Positions 40,548 to 49,173 of a DNA stretch of 64,000 nt are shown here, in pieces. Each line of letters starts with the position of its first letter. Positions within the stretch are counted from its first letter, which is position 1. This DNA comes from UBA8190 sp003453695 (GTDB taxonomy: Bacteria > Actinomycetota > Acidimicrobiia > Acidimicrobiales > UBA8190), in assembly GCA_036796975.1 (NCBI GenBank), contig DAIRBY010000015.1:1-64000 (forward strand). Direction: 5' to 3'. Both the position numbers and the translations under genes were made by a program. The notes beneath the pieces are model-generated. The model was given only the letters and a program-made list of their open reading frames with translations, was not told where the DNA came from and ran no database searches.

Positions 40548-41681
40548 GTGGCCCCGGCGTCGTCCTCTGTTCCCACGGCCGACGTACCTGGGACGGCGGG
40601 GAACGACCACGATCTGCGACACTCACCCCTCGAGTCAGTCCATCGCGCCCTCGACGCCAAATTGGTCCCTTTCGGCGGATGGCTCATGCCTCTCGCCTAT
40701 CCCACCGGGACGCTGACCGAGCACCGGGCCTGCCGGCGTTCGGCGGTGGTCTTCGACGTGAGCCACCTCGGAACGGTCAGGGTTCGGGGCGCTGACGCCC
40801 TGAGTGTGCTCCAGCAGCAGCTCAGCAACGACCTGCGCAAGGTCACCCCCGGACGGGCGCAGTACACCCACCTGCTCGACGAGACAGACGCCTCGGTGCT
40901 GGACGACATCATCGTGTGGTGGCGTGAGCCCGAGCTCTTCGACGTGATGCCCAACGCGTCCAACACTGCCCGGGTCCTCGACGCCGTCGGCGGGCAGGAC
41001 GTCACGAACGAGCGCGCCGTGCTCGCCGTCCAGGGCCCGGCGTCCCGGCAGATCGTCGCCGAAGTGGCACCCGGCGCCGCTGCCGTCGCCCGCTTCGGTG
41101 TCGCCCCCTTCGAGTTCGACGGGGCCCCATGCGTGGTGGCGGGCACCGGCTACACCGGGGAAGACGGCGTGGAGTGCGCCGTCCCGGCCGAGGTGGCCGC
41201 CGCCTTCTGGCGGGCCCTCACCACCGCCGGCGCCCTCCCCGCCGGCCTGGGGGCGCGCGACACCCTGCGGCTCGAGGCCGGGCTGCCGCTCCACGGCCAC
41301 GAGCTCGGCCCCGGCATCACCCCGCTGCAGGCCGGCCTGGGCTGGGTGGTGGGCTGGGACAAGCCCGCGTTTCGGGGCCGAGCAGCGCTCGAACGCGAGC
41401 GGGCCGCCGGGCCCGGTCGCCGTCTTGTCGGGCTCCTCACCGCAGGCAGGCAGCCGCCCCGGCAGGGGATGGTCGTGCGGCGGCGCGACACCGAGGCCGG
41501 CGTCGTCACGAGCGGCAACTTCTCACCGGTGCTCGAGCGCGGCATCGCCATGGCCTTCGTCGACAGCGAGGCGGCGATCACCGACGGAGACGACGTGTCC
41601 CTGGTGATCCGGGATCGTGAGCTCGGGGCCCAGGTGGTACGGCTTCCCTTCGTGAAGCGGGGGGAGGGATCGACCGGCTGA
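40548..41681 (+). CDS. gcvT: Glycine cleavage system T protein (aminomethyltransferase)
   Basis: The 377-residue protein transfers the methylene group from the H protein to tetrahydrofolate. Signatures are KLVPFGGWLMPLAYPTGTLTEHRACR, VVFDVSHLGTVRVRGADAL, the folate Asp region SVLDDIIVWW, TGYTGEDGVE and ARDTLRLEAGLPLHGHEL. The N-terminus is about 30 residues longer than usual. The stop overlaps the gcvPA ATG by one base (TGATG). Confidence 0.95.
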   Translation: MAPASSSVPTADVPGTAGNDHDLRHSPLESVHRALDAKLVPFGGWLMPLAYPTGTLTEHRACRRSAVVFDVSHLGTVRVRGADALSVLQQQLSNDLRKVTPGRAQYTHLLDETDASVLDDIIVWWREPELFDVMPNASNTARVLDAVGGQDVTNERAVLAVQGPASRQIVAEVAPGAAAVARFGVAPFEFDGAPCVVAGTGYTGEDGVECAVPAEVAAAFWRALTTAGALPAGLGARDTLRLEAGLPLHGHELGPGITPLQAGLGWVVGWDKPAFRGRAALERERAAGPGRRLVGLLTAGRQPPRQGMVVRRRDTEAGVVTSGNFSPVLERGIAMAFVDSEAAITDGDDVSLVIRDRELGAQVVRLPFVKRGEGSTG

Positions 41682-43018
41682 TGGCCGACTACACCCCGCA
41701 CACCGAAGCCGAGATCGAGGCCATGCTGGGCATGCTGGGCCTGCGCGACCTCGACGAGCTGTTCGCCGTCGTACCCGAGGCACTGCGGCTCGGCGGCCTG
41801 GACATGGCGCCGGGCCGACCTGAACCGGACGTCCTCGCCCGCATGGGCGCCCTGGCCGGGAGCAACCGCGCCAGCGGCACAGACCTGGTGTGCTTCGCCG
41901 GCGGTGGCGCCTACGACCACGAGGTTCCTCCCGTGACCCGCGCCCTGGCGTTGCGCTCGGAGTTCGTGACCTCCTACACGCCCTATCAGCCCGAGGTGGC
42001 CCAGGGGGTGCTCCAGGCCGTCTTCGAGTTCCAGACGCTCATCGCCCGCCTCACCGGGTTGCCGGTCTCGAACGCCTCGCTCTACGACGGGGCAGCCGCC
42101 CTCGTGGAGGGGCTCAACCTGGGCGTCGCCGCCGCCGGCCGCCCCGGCGTGCTCATGTCGAGCGGGGTGAACCCGTCGTGGAGGAGCGTGGCCCGGACCA
42201 TGGCGGCGGGGACCGGCCACGCCATCGAAGAGATCCCCCTGGCCGACGGCGTCACCGCCTGGGACGGTGCCAGCGAGCGGGCCCCCGGCGTCGTGGTCGT
42301 CGCCTATCCCAACTACCTCGGCTGCCTCGAAGACCTCGGCCCCGCCCGACGGCTGTGCGACGACACGGGCGCCCTGCTCGTCGTCGTCTTCGATCCCGTG
42401 TGTGCCGGCATCCTGCGTTCACCTGCCGCCTGGGGGGCCGACGTGGCGGTGGGGGAGGGGCAGCCCCTCGGCACGCCGCTCAGCTTCGGCGGTCCCTACC
42501 TGGGCCTCTTCGCTTGCGGAGACGACCAGGTGCGCCGCCTGCCGGGACGCCTGGTGGGGGAGACCGTCGACGCCGAAGGCCGCCGGGCCTACGTCACCAC
42601 ATTGCGGGCCCGGGAGCAGGACATCAGGCGGGAGAAGGCCACGTCCAACGTGTGCACCAATCAGACCCTCATGGCCGTGACGGCCGCGGTACAGCTGGGC
42701 TGGCTGGGCAGCTCGGGCCTGGCCGAGGTGGCCCTGCGCTCGGCACAGGGCGCCCGGTACTGCCGCCAGGCGCTGCTCGCCGTGCCCGGGGTCGAGCCGC
42801 TGTGCACGGCGCCCGTGGTCCGGGAGTTCGCACTGCGCCTCCCGATCCCGGCCGCCGACGTGGTCGAGCGCTTGGTGGAGGAGGGCTTCCTGGCCGGCAT
42901 CCCGCTCGATCACACCTATGGGGGCGACGACCGCGGGCTCCTGGTGGCGGTGACCGAACGGCGGACGCGCGAGGAGATCGACGGCTTCGCGGCGGCTTTC
43001 GACAAGGCGGTGCGATGA
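41681..43018 (+). CDS. gcvPA: Glycine dehydrogenase (decarboxylating) subunit 1
   Basis: The 445-residue protein is the N-terminal half of the split P protein. Family segments are YTPHTEAEIEAMLGMLGLRDLDELF, AGGGAYDHEVPPVTRALALRSEFVTSYTPYQPEVAQG, NASLYDGAAALVEGLNL and FGGPYLGLFA. It pairs with GcvPB, encoded downstream with a 4-base overlap, to decarboxylate glycine onto lipoyl-GcvH. No gcvH is in the window. Confidence 0.95.
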   Translation: MADYTPHTEAEIEAMLGMLGLRDLDELFAVVPEALRLGGLDMAPGRPEPDVLARMGALAGSNRASGTDLVCFAGGGAYDHEVPPVTRALALRSEFVTSYTPYQPEVAQGVLQAVFEFQTLIARLTGLPVSNASLYDGAAALVEGLNLGVAAAGRPGVLMSSGVNPSWRSVARTMAAGTGHAIEEIPLADGVTAWDGASERAPGVVVVAYPNYLGCLEDLGPARRLCDDTGALLVVVFDPVCAGILRSPAAWGADVAVGEGQPLGTPLSFGGPYLGLFACGDDQVRRLPGRLVGETVDAEGRRAYVTTLRAREQDIRREKATSNVCTNQTLMAVTAAVQLGWLGSSGLAEVALRSAQGARYCRQALLAVPGVEPLCTAPVVREFALRLPIPAADVVERLVEEGFLAGIPLDHTYGGDDRGLLVAVTERRTREEIDGFAAAFDKAVR

Positions 43019-44589
43019 CGACGGCGAAGGCCGAGAAGCGCGACCAGGTGCCCCCGCCGGCAGCAGGCGGCCGGGCCCTCAGTGCGCCGCTGCTCGGGCA
43101 CGGTACCGAGCCCACCCTGTTCGAATTGTCTCAACCGGGACGAAGCGCCTGGCAGCTGCGCACCACCGGCGTCCCCGAGGTCCCCCTCGAGGAGCTGGTG
43201 CCCGACCACCACCGCCGAGAGGGTCCCCTCACGCTGGCCGAGGTGTCGGAGCGCGACCTCGTCGGGCACTTCACCAGGCTGAGCCACCGACAGTTCTCGG
43301 TGGACCTGGGGGCCTACCCGCTCGGGTCGTGCACCATGAAGTACAACCCCAAGGTCTGCGACGCCGTTGCGGCCCTGGCCGGATTGGCCGACGTCCACCC
43401 CGGGGCGCCGCCGTCGTGCACCCAGGGCTGGATGGAGCTCTTGGTCGAGCTGGAGGCGGTGCTGTGCGAAGTCACGGGCATGGCGGCCGCCACCCTGCAA
43501 CCGGCGGCCGGGGCTGCAGGTGAGCTCACCGGCCTGTTGCTCATGCGCGCCTGGCACGAGGCACAAGGCCGGCCTCGTTCCACGGTGATCATCCCCGACT
43601 CGGCGCACGGGACCAATCCGGCCTCGGTGACACTGGGCGGCTACCGGACCGTGACCGTGCCCAGCGACCGGCGCGGGTGCGTGGATCTCGACGCGCTGCG
43701 GGCGGAGCTCGACGACGACGTGGCCGGCATCATGCTCACGAATCCCAACACCCTCGGGCTGTTCGAGGAGCAGATCGTGGACATCGCCGCCGCCGTCCAC
43801 GAGGTCGGCGGGCTCCTCTACTACGACGGCGCCAACTTGAACGCCATCTTGGGGGTCGTGCGTCCGGGCGACATGGGGTTCGACATCGTCCATCTCAATC
43901 TGCACAAGACCTTCGCCACCCCGCACGGCGGCGGAGGGCCCGGTGCCGGCCCGGTGGCGGTATCGCCCCGGCTGGCGCCGTTCCTGCCCGGGCCGCGCCC
44001 CGTGCGGTTGGACGGCGGCGCATCGGCCCCGGGGTCCGGCGGACAACGCTACGGCTGGGTCACGCCGGAACACTCCATCGGGCGGATCCACTCCTGGCAC
44101 GGCAACGCGCTGGTGCTGGCGCGAGCGCTGGCCTACATCCTCGTTCACGGCGCCGACGGGCTGCGGCGGGTGGCGCAGCTGGCTGTGCTCAACGCCAACT
44201 GGCTGCGCAGTCGCCTGTCCACCACCTACGACGCTCCCTACGACAGGCCGTGCATGCACGAGTGCGTGCTGTCGGCTGCCTCCCTCAAGCGCGCCACGGG
44301 GGTGCGGGCCTTGGACGTCGGCAAGCGGCTCCTCGAGGAGGGGTTCCACGCGCCCACCGTCTACTTCCCGCTCGTCGTGGACGAGGCACTCATGATCGAG
44401 CCGACCGAGACCGAGAGCCTGCAGACCCTCGAAGCCCTGGCCGAGGCCTTCGAGCGGATCGCCGCCGAGGCGAGGGCACCGGAGGGGCCTGCCCGGGCGG
44501 CGGCCGCACCCCATGCAACCCCCGTGCGGCGCGTGGACGAGGCCCGCGCCGCCCGCACCCTGGTCCCCACCTTCGACGCCCGCCCCTGA
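43015..44589 (+). CDS. gcvPB: Glycine dehydrogenase (decarboxylating) subunit 2
   Basis: The 524-residue protein is the PLP-binding half of the split P protein. It has GAYPLGSCTMKYNPKVCDA, PAAGAAGELTGLLLMRAWHE, DSAHGTNPASVTLGGY and the PLP lysine in NLHKTFATPHGGGGPGAGP. ATG 43015 overlaps the gcvPA TGA. The C-terminus has about 35 extra Ala/Arg-rich residues. Loading with GcvH and lipoamide dehydrogenase must come from genes elsewhere. Confidence 0.96.
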   Translation: MTTAKAEKRDQVPPPAAGGRALSAPLLGHGTEPTLFELSQPGRSAWQLRTTGVPEVPLEELVPDHHRREGPLTLAEVSERDLVGHFTRLSHRQFSVDLGAYPLGSCTMKYNPKVCDAVAALAGLADVHPGAPPSCTQGWMELLVELEAVLCEVTGMAAATLQPAAGAAGELTGLLLMRAWHEAQGRPRSTVIIPDSAHGTNPASVTLGGYRTVTVPSDRRGCVDLDALRAELDDDVAGIMLTNPNTLGLFEEQIVDIAAAVHEVGGLLYYDGANLNAILGVVRPGDMGFDIVHLNLHKTFATPHGGGGPGAGPVAVSPRLAPFLPGPRPVRLDGGASAPGSGGQRYGWVTPEHSIGRIHSWHGNALVLARALAYILVHGADGLRRVAQLAVLNANWLRSRLSTTYDAPYDRPCMHECVLSAASLKRATGVRALDVGKRLLEEGFHAPTVYFPLVVDEALMIEPTETESLQTLEALAEAFERIAAEARAPEGPARAAAAPHATPVRRVDEARAARTLVPTFDARP

Positions 44590-44668
44590 GGGCTCGCTCG
44601 ATCTGACGATTCGGGAAAAAAGGGGTTCCCCAGCGCCCTTCCCGGTGTACGCTCGTTGTGCGTCCGGT

Positions 44669-46600
44669 GTGAATGGGGTGCCGCGGGAAGGCGGTCCGAA
44701 ATTGGCAGTCGCAACGGTTACCGTGCTGTTCACCGACCTGGTGAGCTCGACCGAAATGCTGAGCCGCCTGGGGGAGGAAGCGGCCGAGGTGCTCCGACGC
44801 GAGCACTTCCGGCTCCTGCGAGAGGCGATCGCCGCCACGGGCGGCCACGAGGTCAAGAACCTGGGCGACGGGCTCCTGGTGGCGTTCGACGCCGTGACGT
44901 CGGCGCTGTCCTGCTCTGTGTCGATGCAGCAGGTGCTCGAGGCGCGCAACCGCAACTCTGAGGAACCGCTCCTCGTCCGCATCGGGATGAGCAGCGGCGA
45001 GGCCGAGGTGGAGGAGGGCGACTACTTCGGTGGCCCGGTGGTGGAAGCGGCCCGGCTGTGTGCCAAGGCCGGCGGAGGGGAGATCCTCACCACCGAGCTG
45101 GTGCGCCTGCTCGCCGGGAGCCGAGGCAGCTTCGCCTTCGAGTCCGTGGGCCTGCTCGAGCTCAAGGGCCTCGACGAGCCGGTGTCCGCCTACCGCGTGG
45201 CGTGGCAGCCGCTCGCCCCCGAGAACCCCACCATGGTCCTGCTGCCGTCGCGCATGGAAGGCGGCACCACGGTCTTCGTGGGCCGCTCCACGGAACGCCA
45301 GCAGCTCCAAGGCGCCTTGGACGACGCAGTGCTCGGGCAATTCCGGGTGGTGCTGGTGGCGGGTGAGGCCGGCATCGGGAAGACCTCGCTGGCGAGCGCC
45401 GTCGCCCGTCAGGCCTTCGACAACGGCGCCCTGGTCCTGTACGGACGGTGCGAGGAACAGCTGGGCGTTCCCTACCAGCCCTGGGTGGAAGCACTGGGCC
45501 ACCTGGTGCGCTACGCGCCGATCGACATGCTCACCGCCCACGTCGCCACCCACCACGGCGAGCTGGCCGCCTTCGTCCCCGAGCTGGCCGTGCGCACCGG
45601 CGTGGCCGCTCCGGCGCCCGCCGCTGCCAGCGCCAAGATGCCCGTCGCCGCCGTCGCCGACCTCCTGAGCCGGGCCGCCGCCTTCGCCCCGGTGGTGCTG
45701 GTCCTGGACGACCTGCACTGGGCCGACGACGCCTCCGCCCAATTGCTTCGCCACGTGGGCACCTCCGACCAGCAGTTGCGGGCGCTCGTCGTCGGGACCT
45801 TCCGGGACTCGAAGGTCGATGCCGGCCACCCGCTCGCCAGCACCTTGGCCGCCTTCCACCGAGTAGAAGGCATCCAACGACTCGTCCTGCGCGGCCTGGG
45901 CACCGAGGAGGTCGACGCCCTCATCGAGGCCGCGGTCGGGCAGTCCGTCGACGACGCAGCGGTCCAGCTGCGCGACGCCATCCTCGAGGAGACCGACGGC
46001 CATCCCTTCTTCGTGCGGGAGCTGCTGCGGCACCTGGTCGACGAAGGCGTGCTCTACGACCAGGCGTCGGGCAAGTGGATGGATGCCCGTACCCTGCACG
46101 CCGCCGGGCTGCCGCTCAGCATCCAAGAGGTCATCCACGGACGGGTGGCCCGTCTCGGCGACAAGGCGCTGTCCATCTTGTCGATGGCGGCGGTCATCGG
46201 GCGGGACTTCGACCTCGAGCTGCTGGCCCGGGTGGCGTCCGCCGATGAGAACACCCTCATCGACGTGCTCGACAACGCCGTTGCCGACGTCGTGTTGGTG
46301 GAGCGGGACTACCCCGGGCAGTTCCGCTTCGCCCATGCCCTGTTCCAGCACGCCCTCTACCGCGAGCTGAGCTCGATGCGGCGGGCCACCGCCCATCGCG
46401 ACGTCGCCAGCGCCCTCGAGGCGATGTGCGGGGACGACCCCGGCGACAAGGTGCGCGATCTCACCTACCACTGGGCCCTGGCCGCGCCTCGCCTGACCAT
46501 CCCCAAGCGCGCCGAGAGCGACCTCGACCTCATCACGCTGGGCATCGGCGAAGGCGTCCCGGTCGCCGAGCCCGAGCCGTCGCTGCTCGAGACGATCTGA
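44669..46600 (+). CDS. Class III nucleotidyl cyclase-like/AAA ATPase regulator
   Basis: The product of about 643 residues has an N-terminal class III cyclase domain (TVLFTDLVSSTEML; GHEVKNLGDGLLVAFD; RIGMSSGEAEVEEGDYFG) with both metal Asp and the adenine-type Lys and Asp. The Asn of the usual VNxAARL motif is replaced (PVVEAARLC), so activity may be low. An AAA-type ATPase follows, with Walker A GEAGIGKTSL and Walker B VVLVLDDLHWAD, then helical repeats. It lacks the long TPR/LuxR tail of larger relatives. Starts at GTG 44678 or TTG 44702 are also possible. Confidence 0.82.
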   Translation: MNGVPREGGPKLAVATVTVLFTDLVSSTEMLSRLGEEAAEVLRREHFRLLREAIAATGGHEVKNLGDGLLVAFDAVTSALSCSVSMQQVLEARNRNSEEPLLVRIGMSSGEAEVEEGDYFGGPVVEAARLCAKAGGGEILTTELVRLLAGSRGSFAFESVGLLELKGLDEPVSAYRVAWQPLAPENPTMVLLPSRMEGGTTVFVGRSTERQQLQGALDDAVLGQFRVVLVAGEAGIGKTSLASAVARQAFDNGALVLYGRCEEQLGVPYQPWVEALGHLVRYAPIDMLTAHVATHHGELAAFVPELAVRTGVAAPAPAAASAKMPVAAVADLLSRAAAFAPVVLVLDDLHWADDASAQLLRHVGTSDQQLRALVVGTFRDSKVDAGHPLASTLAAFHRVEGIQRLVLRGLGTEEVDALIEAAVGQSVDDAAVQLRDAILEETDGHPFFVRELLRHLVDEGVLYDQASGKWMDARTLHAAGLPLSIQEVIHGRVARLGDKALSILSMAAVIGRDFDLELLARVASADENTLIDVLDNAVADVVLVERDYPGQFRFAHALFQHALYRELSSMRRATAHRDVASALEAMCGDDPGDKVRDLTYHWALAAPRLTIPKRAESDLDLITLGIGEGVPVAEPEPSLLETI

Positions 46601-46621
46601 GCCTTCGGCCTCGGACCGGCC

Positions 46622-46642
46622 CCGAGGGGCGGGCCCCCTCGG
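46622..46642. terminator. Hairpin between convergent genes
   Basis: CCGAGGGG and CCCCTCGG form a perfect 8-base stem around CGGGC, between the stops at 46600 and 46644. There is no T tract. Confidence 0.6.
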
Positions 46643-46643
46643 T

Positions 46644-47840
46644 TCAGTCCCTCGGGGTCAGCTCCTGCTCTGCCTTGGCCTTCGCCTCTCGCTCGGCGTG
46701 GTGGTCCGAGATGGCCTGCATGATGGCCCCGCCCACCTGGCCGATGAACTCGGGACGGTTGTCGGCCGCCCAGTCCCTCGACGCCACGAGCGACGGCATC
46801 GATCCCTGGAAGTGCGGGATCACCTCCCGGGCGAACAGCTCGTAGGAGTGCAAGGTGGCCTCCCGGTCCGCCCACTCGTGCGCCATGAGCAGGTAGGTCC
46901 CGAACCCGCCCGACTGCTCGGCCAGCCGCTCGATCTGGGCCACTGCCATCTCGGGGGTGCCCACCACGGCGAAGCCCGTCTCCATGAGGGCGTCGACCAT
47001 CTTGTCGGGATCGAGGGTGTTGGGGGCCAGCGGCAACGCCGCCACCCGCTCGAAGTAGTCCACCCACTTGACCAAGCCGAAGGCCACGTCTCGGCGGGCC
47101 TGCTCCTCCGTCTCGGCCAGGTGCATGGGACCCACGAGGCGCCAGCGACGCCGGTCGACCATGGTGCCGAACTCGGCGGCCCGCTCCTGCATCGTTACCC
47201 AGTGGGAGCCGAGGACGTCGAAGCCGCCGGCGGTGGTGGCGCCGATGGACAGCAGCGACAGCCCGAAACGCCCGGCGGCCCGGGGGCCGGCGGGGGAGAC
47301 CTGGGCGGCGACGGCGACCTCGAAGCGAGGGTGGGTGAAGGGCCGAAGCTGGAGACGGGCGTCCCGCAGCGTGAACCAGTCGGTCTGGCGGTTGACCGGT
47401 TCGGTGCCGTCCAGCAAAGCCAGGATGGCCTCGAGCGCCTCTTCCATCATGTCGCGCTGGCGCATGGGGTCGATCCCCATCATGAACGCATCCGACGGCA
47501 GCGCCCCCGGTCCGACGCCGAACATCACCCGTCCCCGGGTGAGGTGGTCCAGCAGCACCATGCGGTCGGTGAGGATGAGCGGGTGGTGATAGGGCAGAGA
47601 GCTCACCCCCGTCCCGAGACGGAGGTGACGGGTGCGGCCGGCCAGGGTGGCGATGAACACCTCGGGCGAGGCGATGATCTCGTAGCCGGCCGAGTGGTGC
47701 TCACCGATCCAGGCTTCGTCGAACCCGAGCTGATCGAGTCGCACCACCAGCTCGAGGTCCCGCTCCAAGGCGAGCGTCGGATTCTGGCCCACGGGGTGAA
47801 ACGGGGCCAGGAAGATGCCGAAGGAAAGGGGCCAGTCCAT
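46644..47840 (-). CDS. LLM-class flavin-dependent monooxygenase
   Basis: The 398-residue protein is a luciferase-like F420/FMN-dependent oxidoreductase: SFGIFLAPFHPVGQNPTLALERDLELVVRLDQLGFDEAWIGEHHS, then RTRHLRLGTGVSSLPYHHPLILTDRM and GRVMFGVGPGALPSDA. It resembles limonene 1,2-monooxygenase-type members. A class II aldolase/adducin gene lies 25 bases upstream on the same strand, so the two may act in one catabolic route. The substrate is unknown. Confidence 0.88.
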   Translation of the reverse strand: MDWPLSFGIFLAPFHPVGQNPTLALERDLELVVRLDQLGFDEAWIGEHHSAGYEIIASPEVFIATLAGRTRHLRLGTGVSSLPYHHPLILTDRMVLLDHLTRGRVMFGVGPGALPSDAFMMGIDPMRQRDMMEEALEAILALLDGTEPVNRQTDWFTLRDARLQLRPFTHPRFEVAVAAQVSPAGPRAAGRFGLSLLSIGATTAGGFDVLGSHWVTMQERAAEFGTMVDRRRWRLVGPMHLAETEEQARRDVAFGLVKWVDYFERVAALPLAPNTLDPDKMVDALMETGFAVVGTPEMAVAQIERLAEQSGGFGTYLLMAHEWADREATLHSYELFAREVIPHFQGSMPSLVASRDWAADNRPEFIGQVGGAIMQAISDHHAEREAKAKAEQELTPRD

Positions 47841-47865
47841 GAACGCTCCCGCCGTCGTCGCGCCG

Positions 47866-48642
47866 TCAGTCGAGCAGGTCTGGTTGCTCGCGCACGATCT
47901 TCTCGTACAACGGCTGGAAGCTGAGCCAGCCGGCGTAGTGATTGCCGACCTGTGACGCGGTGAGCGCCGCTTGGTCCGGGTCGATCTTGACCGGTGTGCC
48001 CGCCGCCTCGGCGAGCAATTGCGCCTGGCACGAGCGCTCCATGGTGATGAACCACCACGCTGCCTCGCCCACGCTGTGGCCGACGGTGAGCAGTCCGTGG
48101 TTGCGCAGGATCACCGCCTTGTGCTCCCCCAGGGCGGCAGCGATGCGCTTTCCCTCCTCCACGTCGATCACCACGCCCGTGTAGTCGTCGAAGAGCCCGT
48201 GGGCTTTGTAGAAGGCGCACACATCCTGGGTGATGGGGTCGAGGAGGCGGCCCAGCGCCGACCACGACTTGCCGAATATGGAGTGCGAGTGGGCGGCAGC
48301 GACGACGTCGGGGCGCGCCGCGTGCACCTGGGAGTGGATGGCGAAGGCGGCGGTATTGACGGGCTTGCGCCCCGCCACCACCGCGCCGGTGGCGTCCACG
48401 CAGATGAGGTCCGACACCCGGATGTGGCCGAACGACATGGCGAAGGGATTCACCCAGAAGCGGTCCGGGAACTCGGGGTCCCGGGCCGTGATGTGGCCGG
48501 CCACGCCCTCCTCGAACCCGAACTTGGAGAAGAGCCGGAACGAAGCGGCCAGGCGCTGCTTGCGGTGCAGACGCTCGTCCTCGACGGAGTCGAAGGTGGG
48601 CGGCGAGGGCAGGGGCTCGATGGCCTGGTCGATGTCGGTCAT
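47866..48642 (-). CDS. Class II aldolase/adducin family protein
   Basis: The 258-residue protein has a class II aldolase/adducin head domain: FSKFGFEEGVAGHITARDPEFPDRFWVNPFAMSFGHI, zinc ligands in AIHSQVHAARPDVVAAAHSHS and the third His in VILRNHGLLTVGHSV. ATG 48642 has GGAGGAAG upstream and is preferred to a longer frame. The family cleaves sugar-phosphate or hydroxy-acid substrates; this non-sugar branch is common in actinobacterial catabolic clusters. Confidence 0.88.
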   Translation of the reverse strand: MTDIDQAIEPLPSPPTFDSVEDERLHRKQRLAASFRLFSKFGFEEGVAGHITARDPEFPDRFWVNPFAMSFGHIRVSDLICVDATGAVVAGRKPVNTAAFAIHSQVHAARPDVVAAAHSHSIFGKSWSALGRLLDPITQDVCAFYKAHGLFDDYTGVVIDVEEGKRIAAALGEHKAVILRNHGLLTVGHSVGEAAWWFITMERSCQAQLLAEAAGTPVKIDPDQAALTASQVGNHYAGWLSFQPLYEKIVREQPDLLD

Positions 48643-48742
48643 GGCGCTTCCTCCGGGACGGCTGACGACCACGTCAGTCTACGAGGCCGACCTCCATCCC
48701 CTTTTTGGCCCGGGGAACCGCAAGTGGGGACGGCCAGCCCTG

Positions 48743-48770
48743 TTGCAATTGGGACGGAAGTGAGTATTGT
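48743..48770 (+). promoter_or_regulatory. Promoter TTGCAA-N16-TATTGT for the XRE gene
   Basis: TTGCAA (48743-48748) and TATTGT (48765-48770) are 16 bases apart. The leader of about 17 bases includes GTTGAGGTTAG. The start of the coding region carries a dyad, CATATC-N8-GATATG (48797-48816), that could be an autoregulatory operator. Confidence 0.55.
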
Positions 48771-48792
48771 TGTAGTTGAGGTTAGACCACCC

Positions 48793-49173
48793 ATGACATA
48801 TCCCATCCTTGATATGGCCCCGTCGCCGGGGCGGCCCCGAGAGGGGACGGCCGTGCCGGCCCGGCCCGCCGGGTCCCGCCACGCCCAGGCCTTCGCCCGC
48901 TACGAGCGGGCCCGGACGGCGATCATGGTGGGGAGCGCCGTGCGGGCGGCGCGGCGCAAGGCCGGTCTGAGCCAGGTCGAGCTGGCGAAGAGGGCAGGCA
49001 CCAGTCAGCCGTCCATCGCCCGTCTCGAGCGGGGCCTGGTGTCGCCGACGGTGATCAGCCTGGACCGCATCGCTCGCGCCCTCGGCGCCGAGCTGGTGAT
49101 CGACTTCGAGCCACCCGGGGTCAGGTCCCGTCAGCCGCTGGCGCCCACCAACCACTCCAGGTTGCCGGCGTAG
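48793..49173 (+). CDS. XRE-family helix-turn-helix regulator
   Basis: The 126-residue protein starts at ATG 48793 next to its own promoter; the frame is open far upstream but is antisense to the aldolase there. Residues about 50-110 form a Cro/C1-type domain (VRAARRKAGLSQVELAKRAGTSQPSIARLERG, then VISLDRIARALGAELVIDFEPP). The first 45 residues are Pro/Arg-rich. No toxin partner is adjacent. Its 3' end overlaps the convergent amidohydrolase by 43 bases. Confidence 0.87.
   Translation: MTYPILDMAPSPGRPREGTAVPARPAGSRHAQAFARYERARTAIMVGSAVRAARRKAGLSQVELAKRAGTSQPSIARLERGLVSPTVISLDRIARALGAELVIDFEPPGVRSRQPLAPTNHSRLPA

Noticed and set aside
41890..43014. Upstream extension of the gcvPB frame
   Set aside because: It runs through gcvPA in another frame; ATG 43015 overlaps the gcvPA stop and gives the family N-terminus.
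44618..44634. Possible terminator GGGGTTCCCC beside an A run
   Set aside because: The loop would be too small for a stable stem, and its T tract would serve only minus-strand transcripts, of which none end here.
42916..46471. Long minus-strand open frames across gcvPB and the cyclase gene
   Set aside because: They are shadows of well-supported plus-strand genes and have no recognisable motifs.
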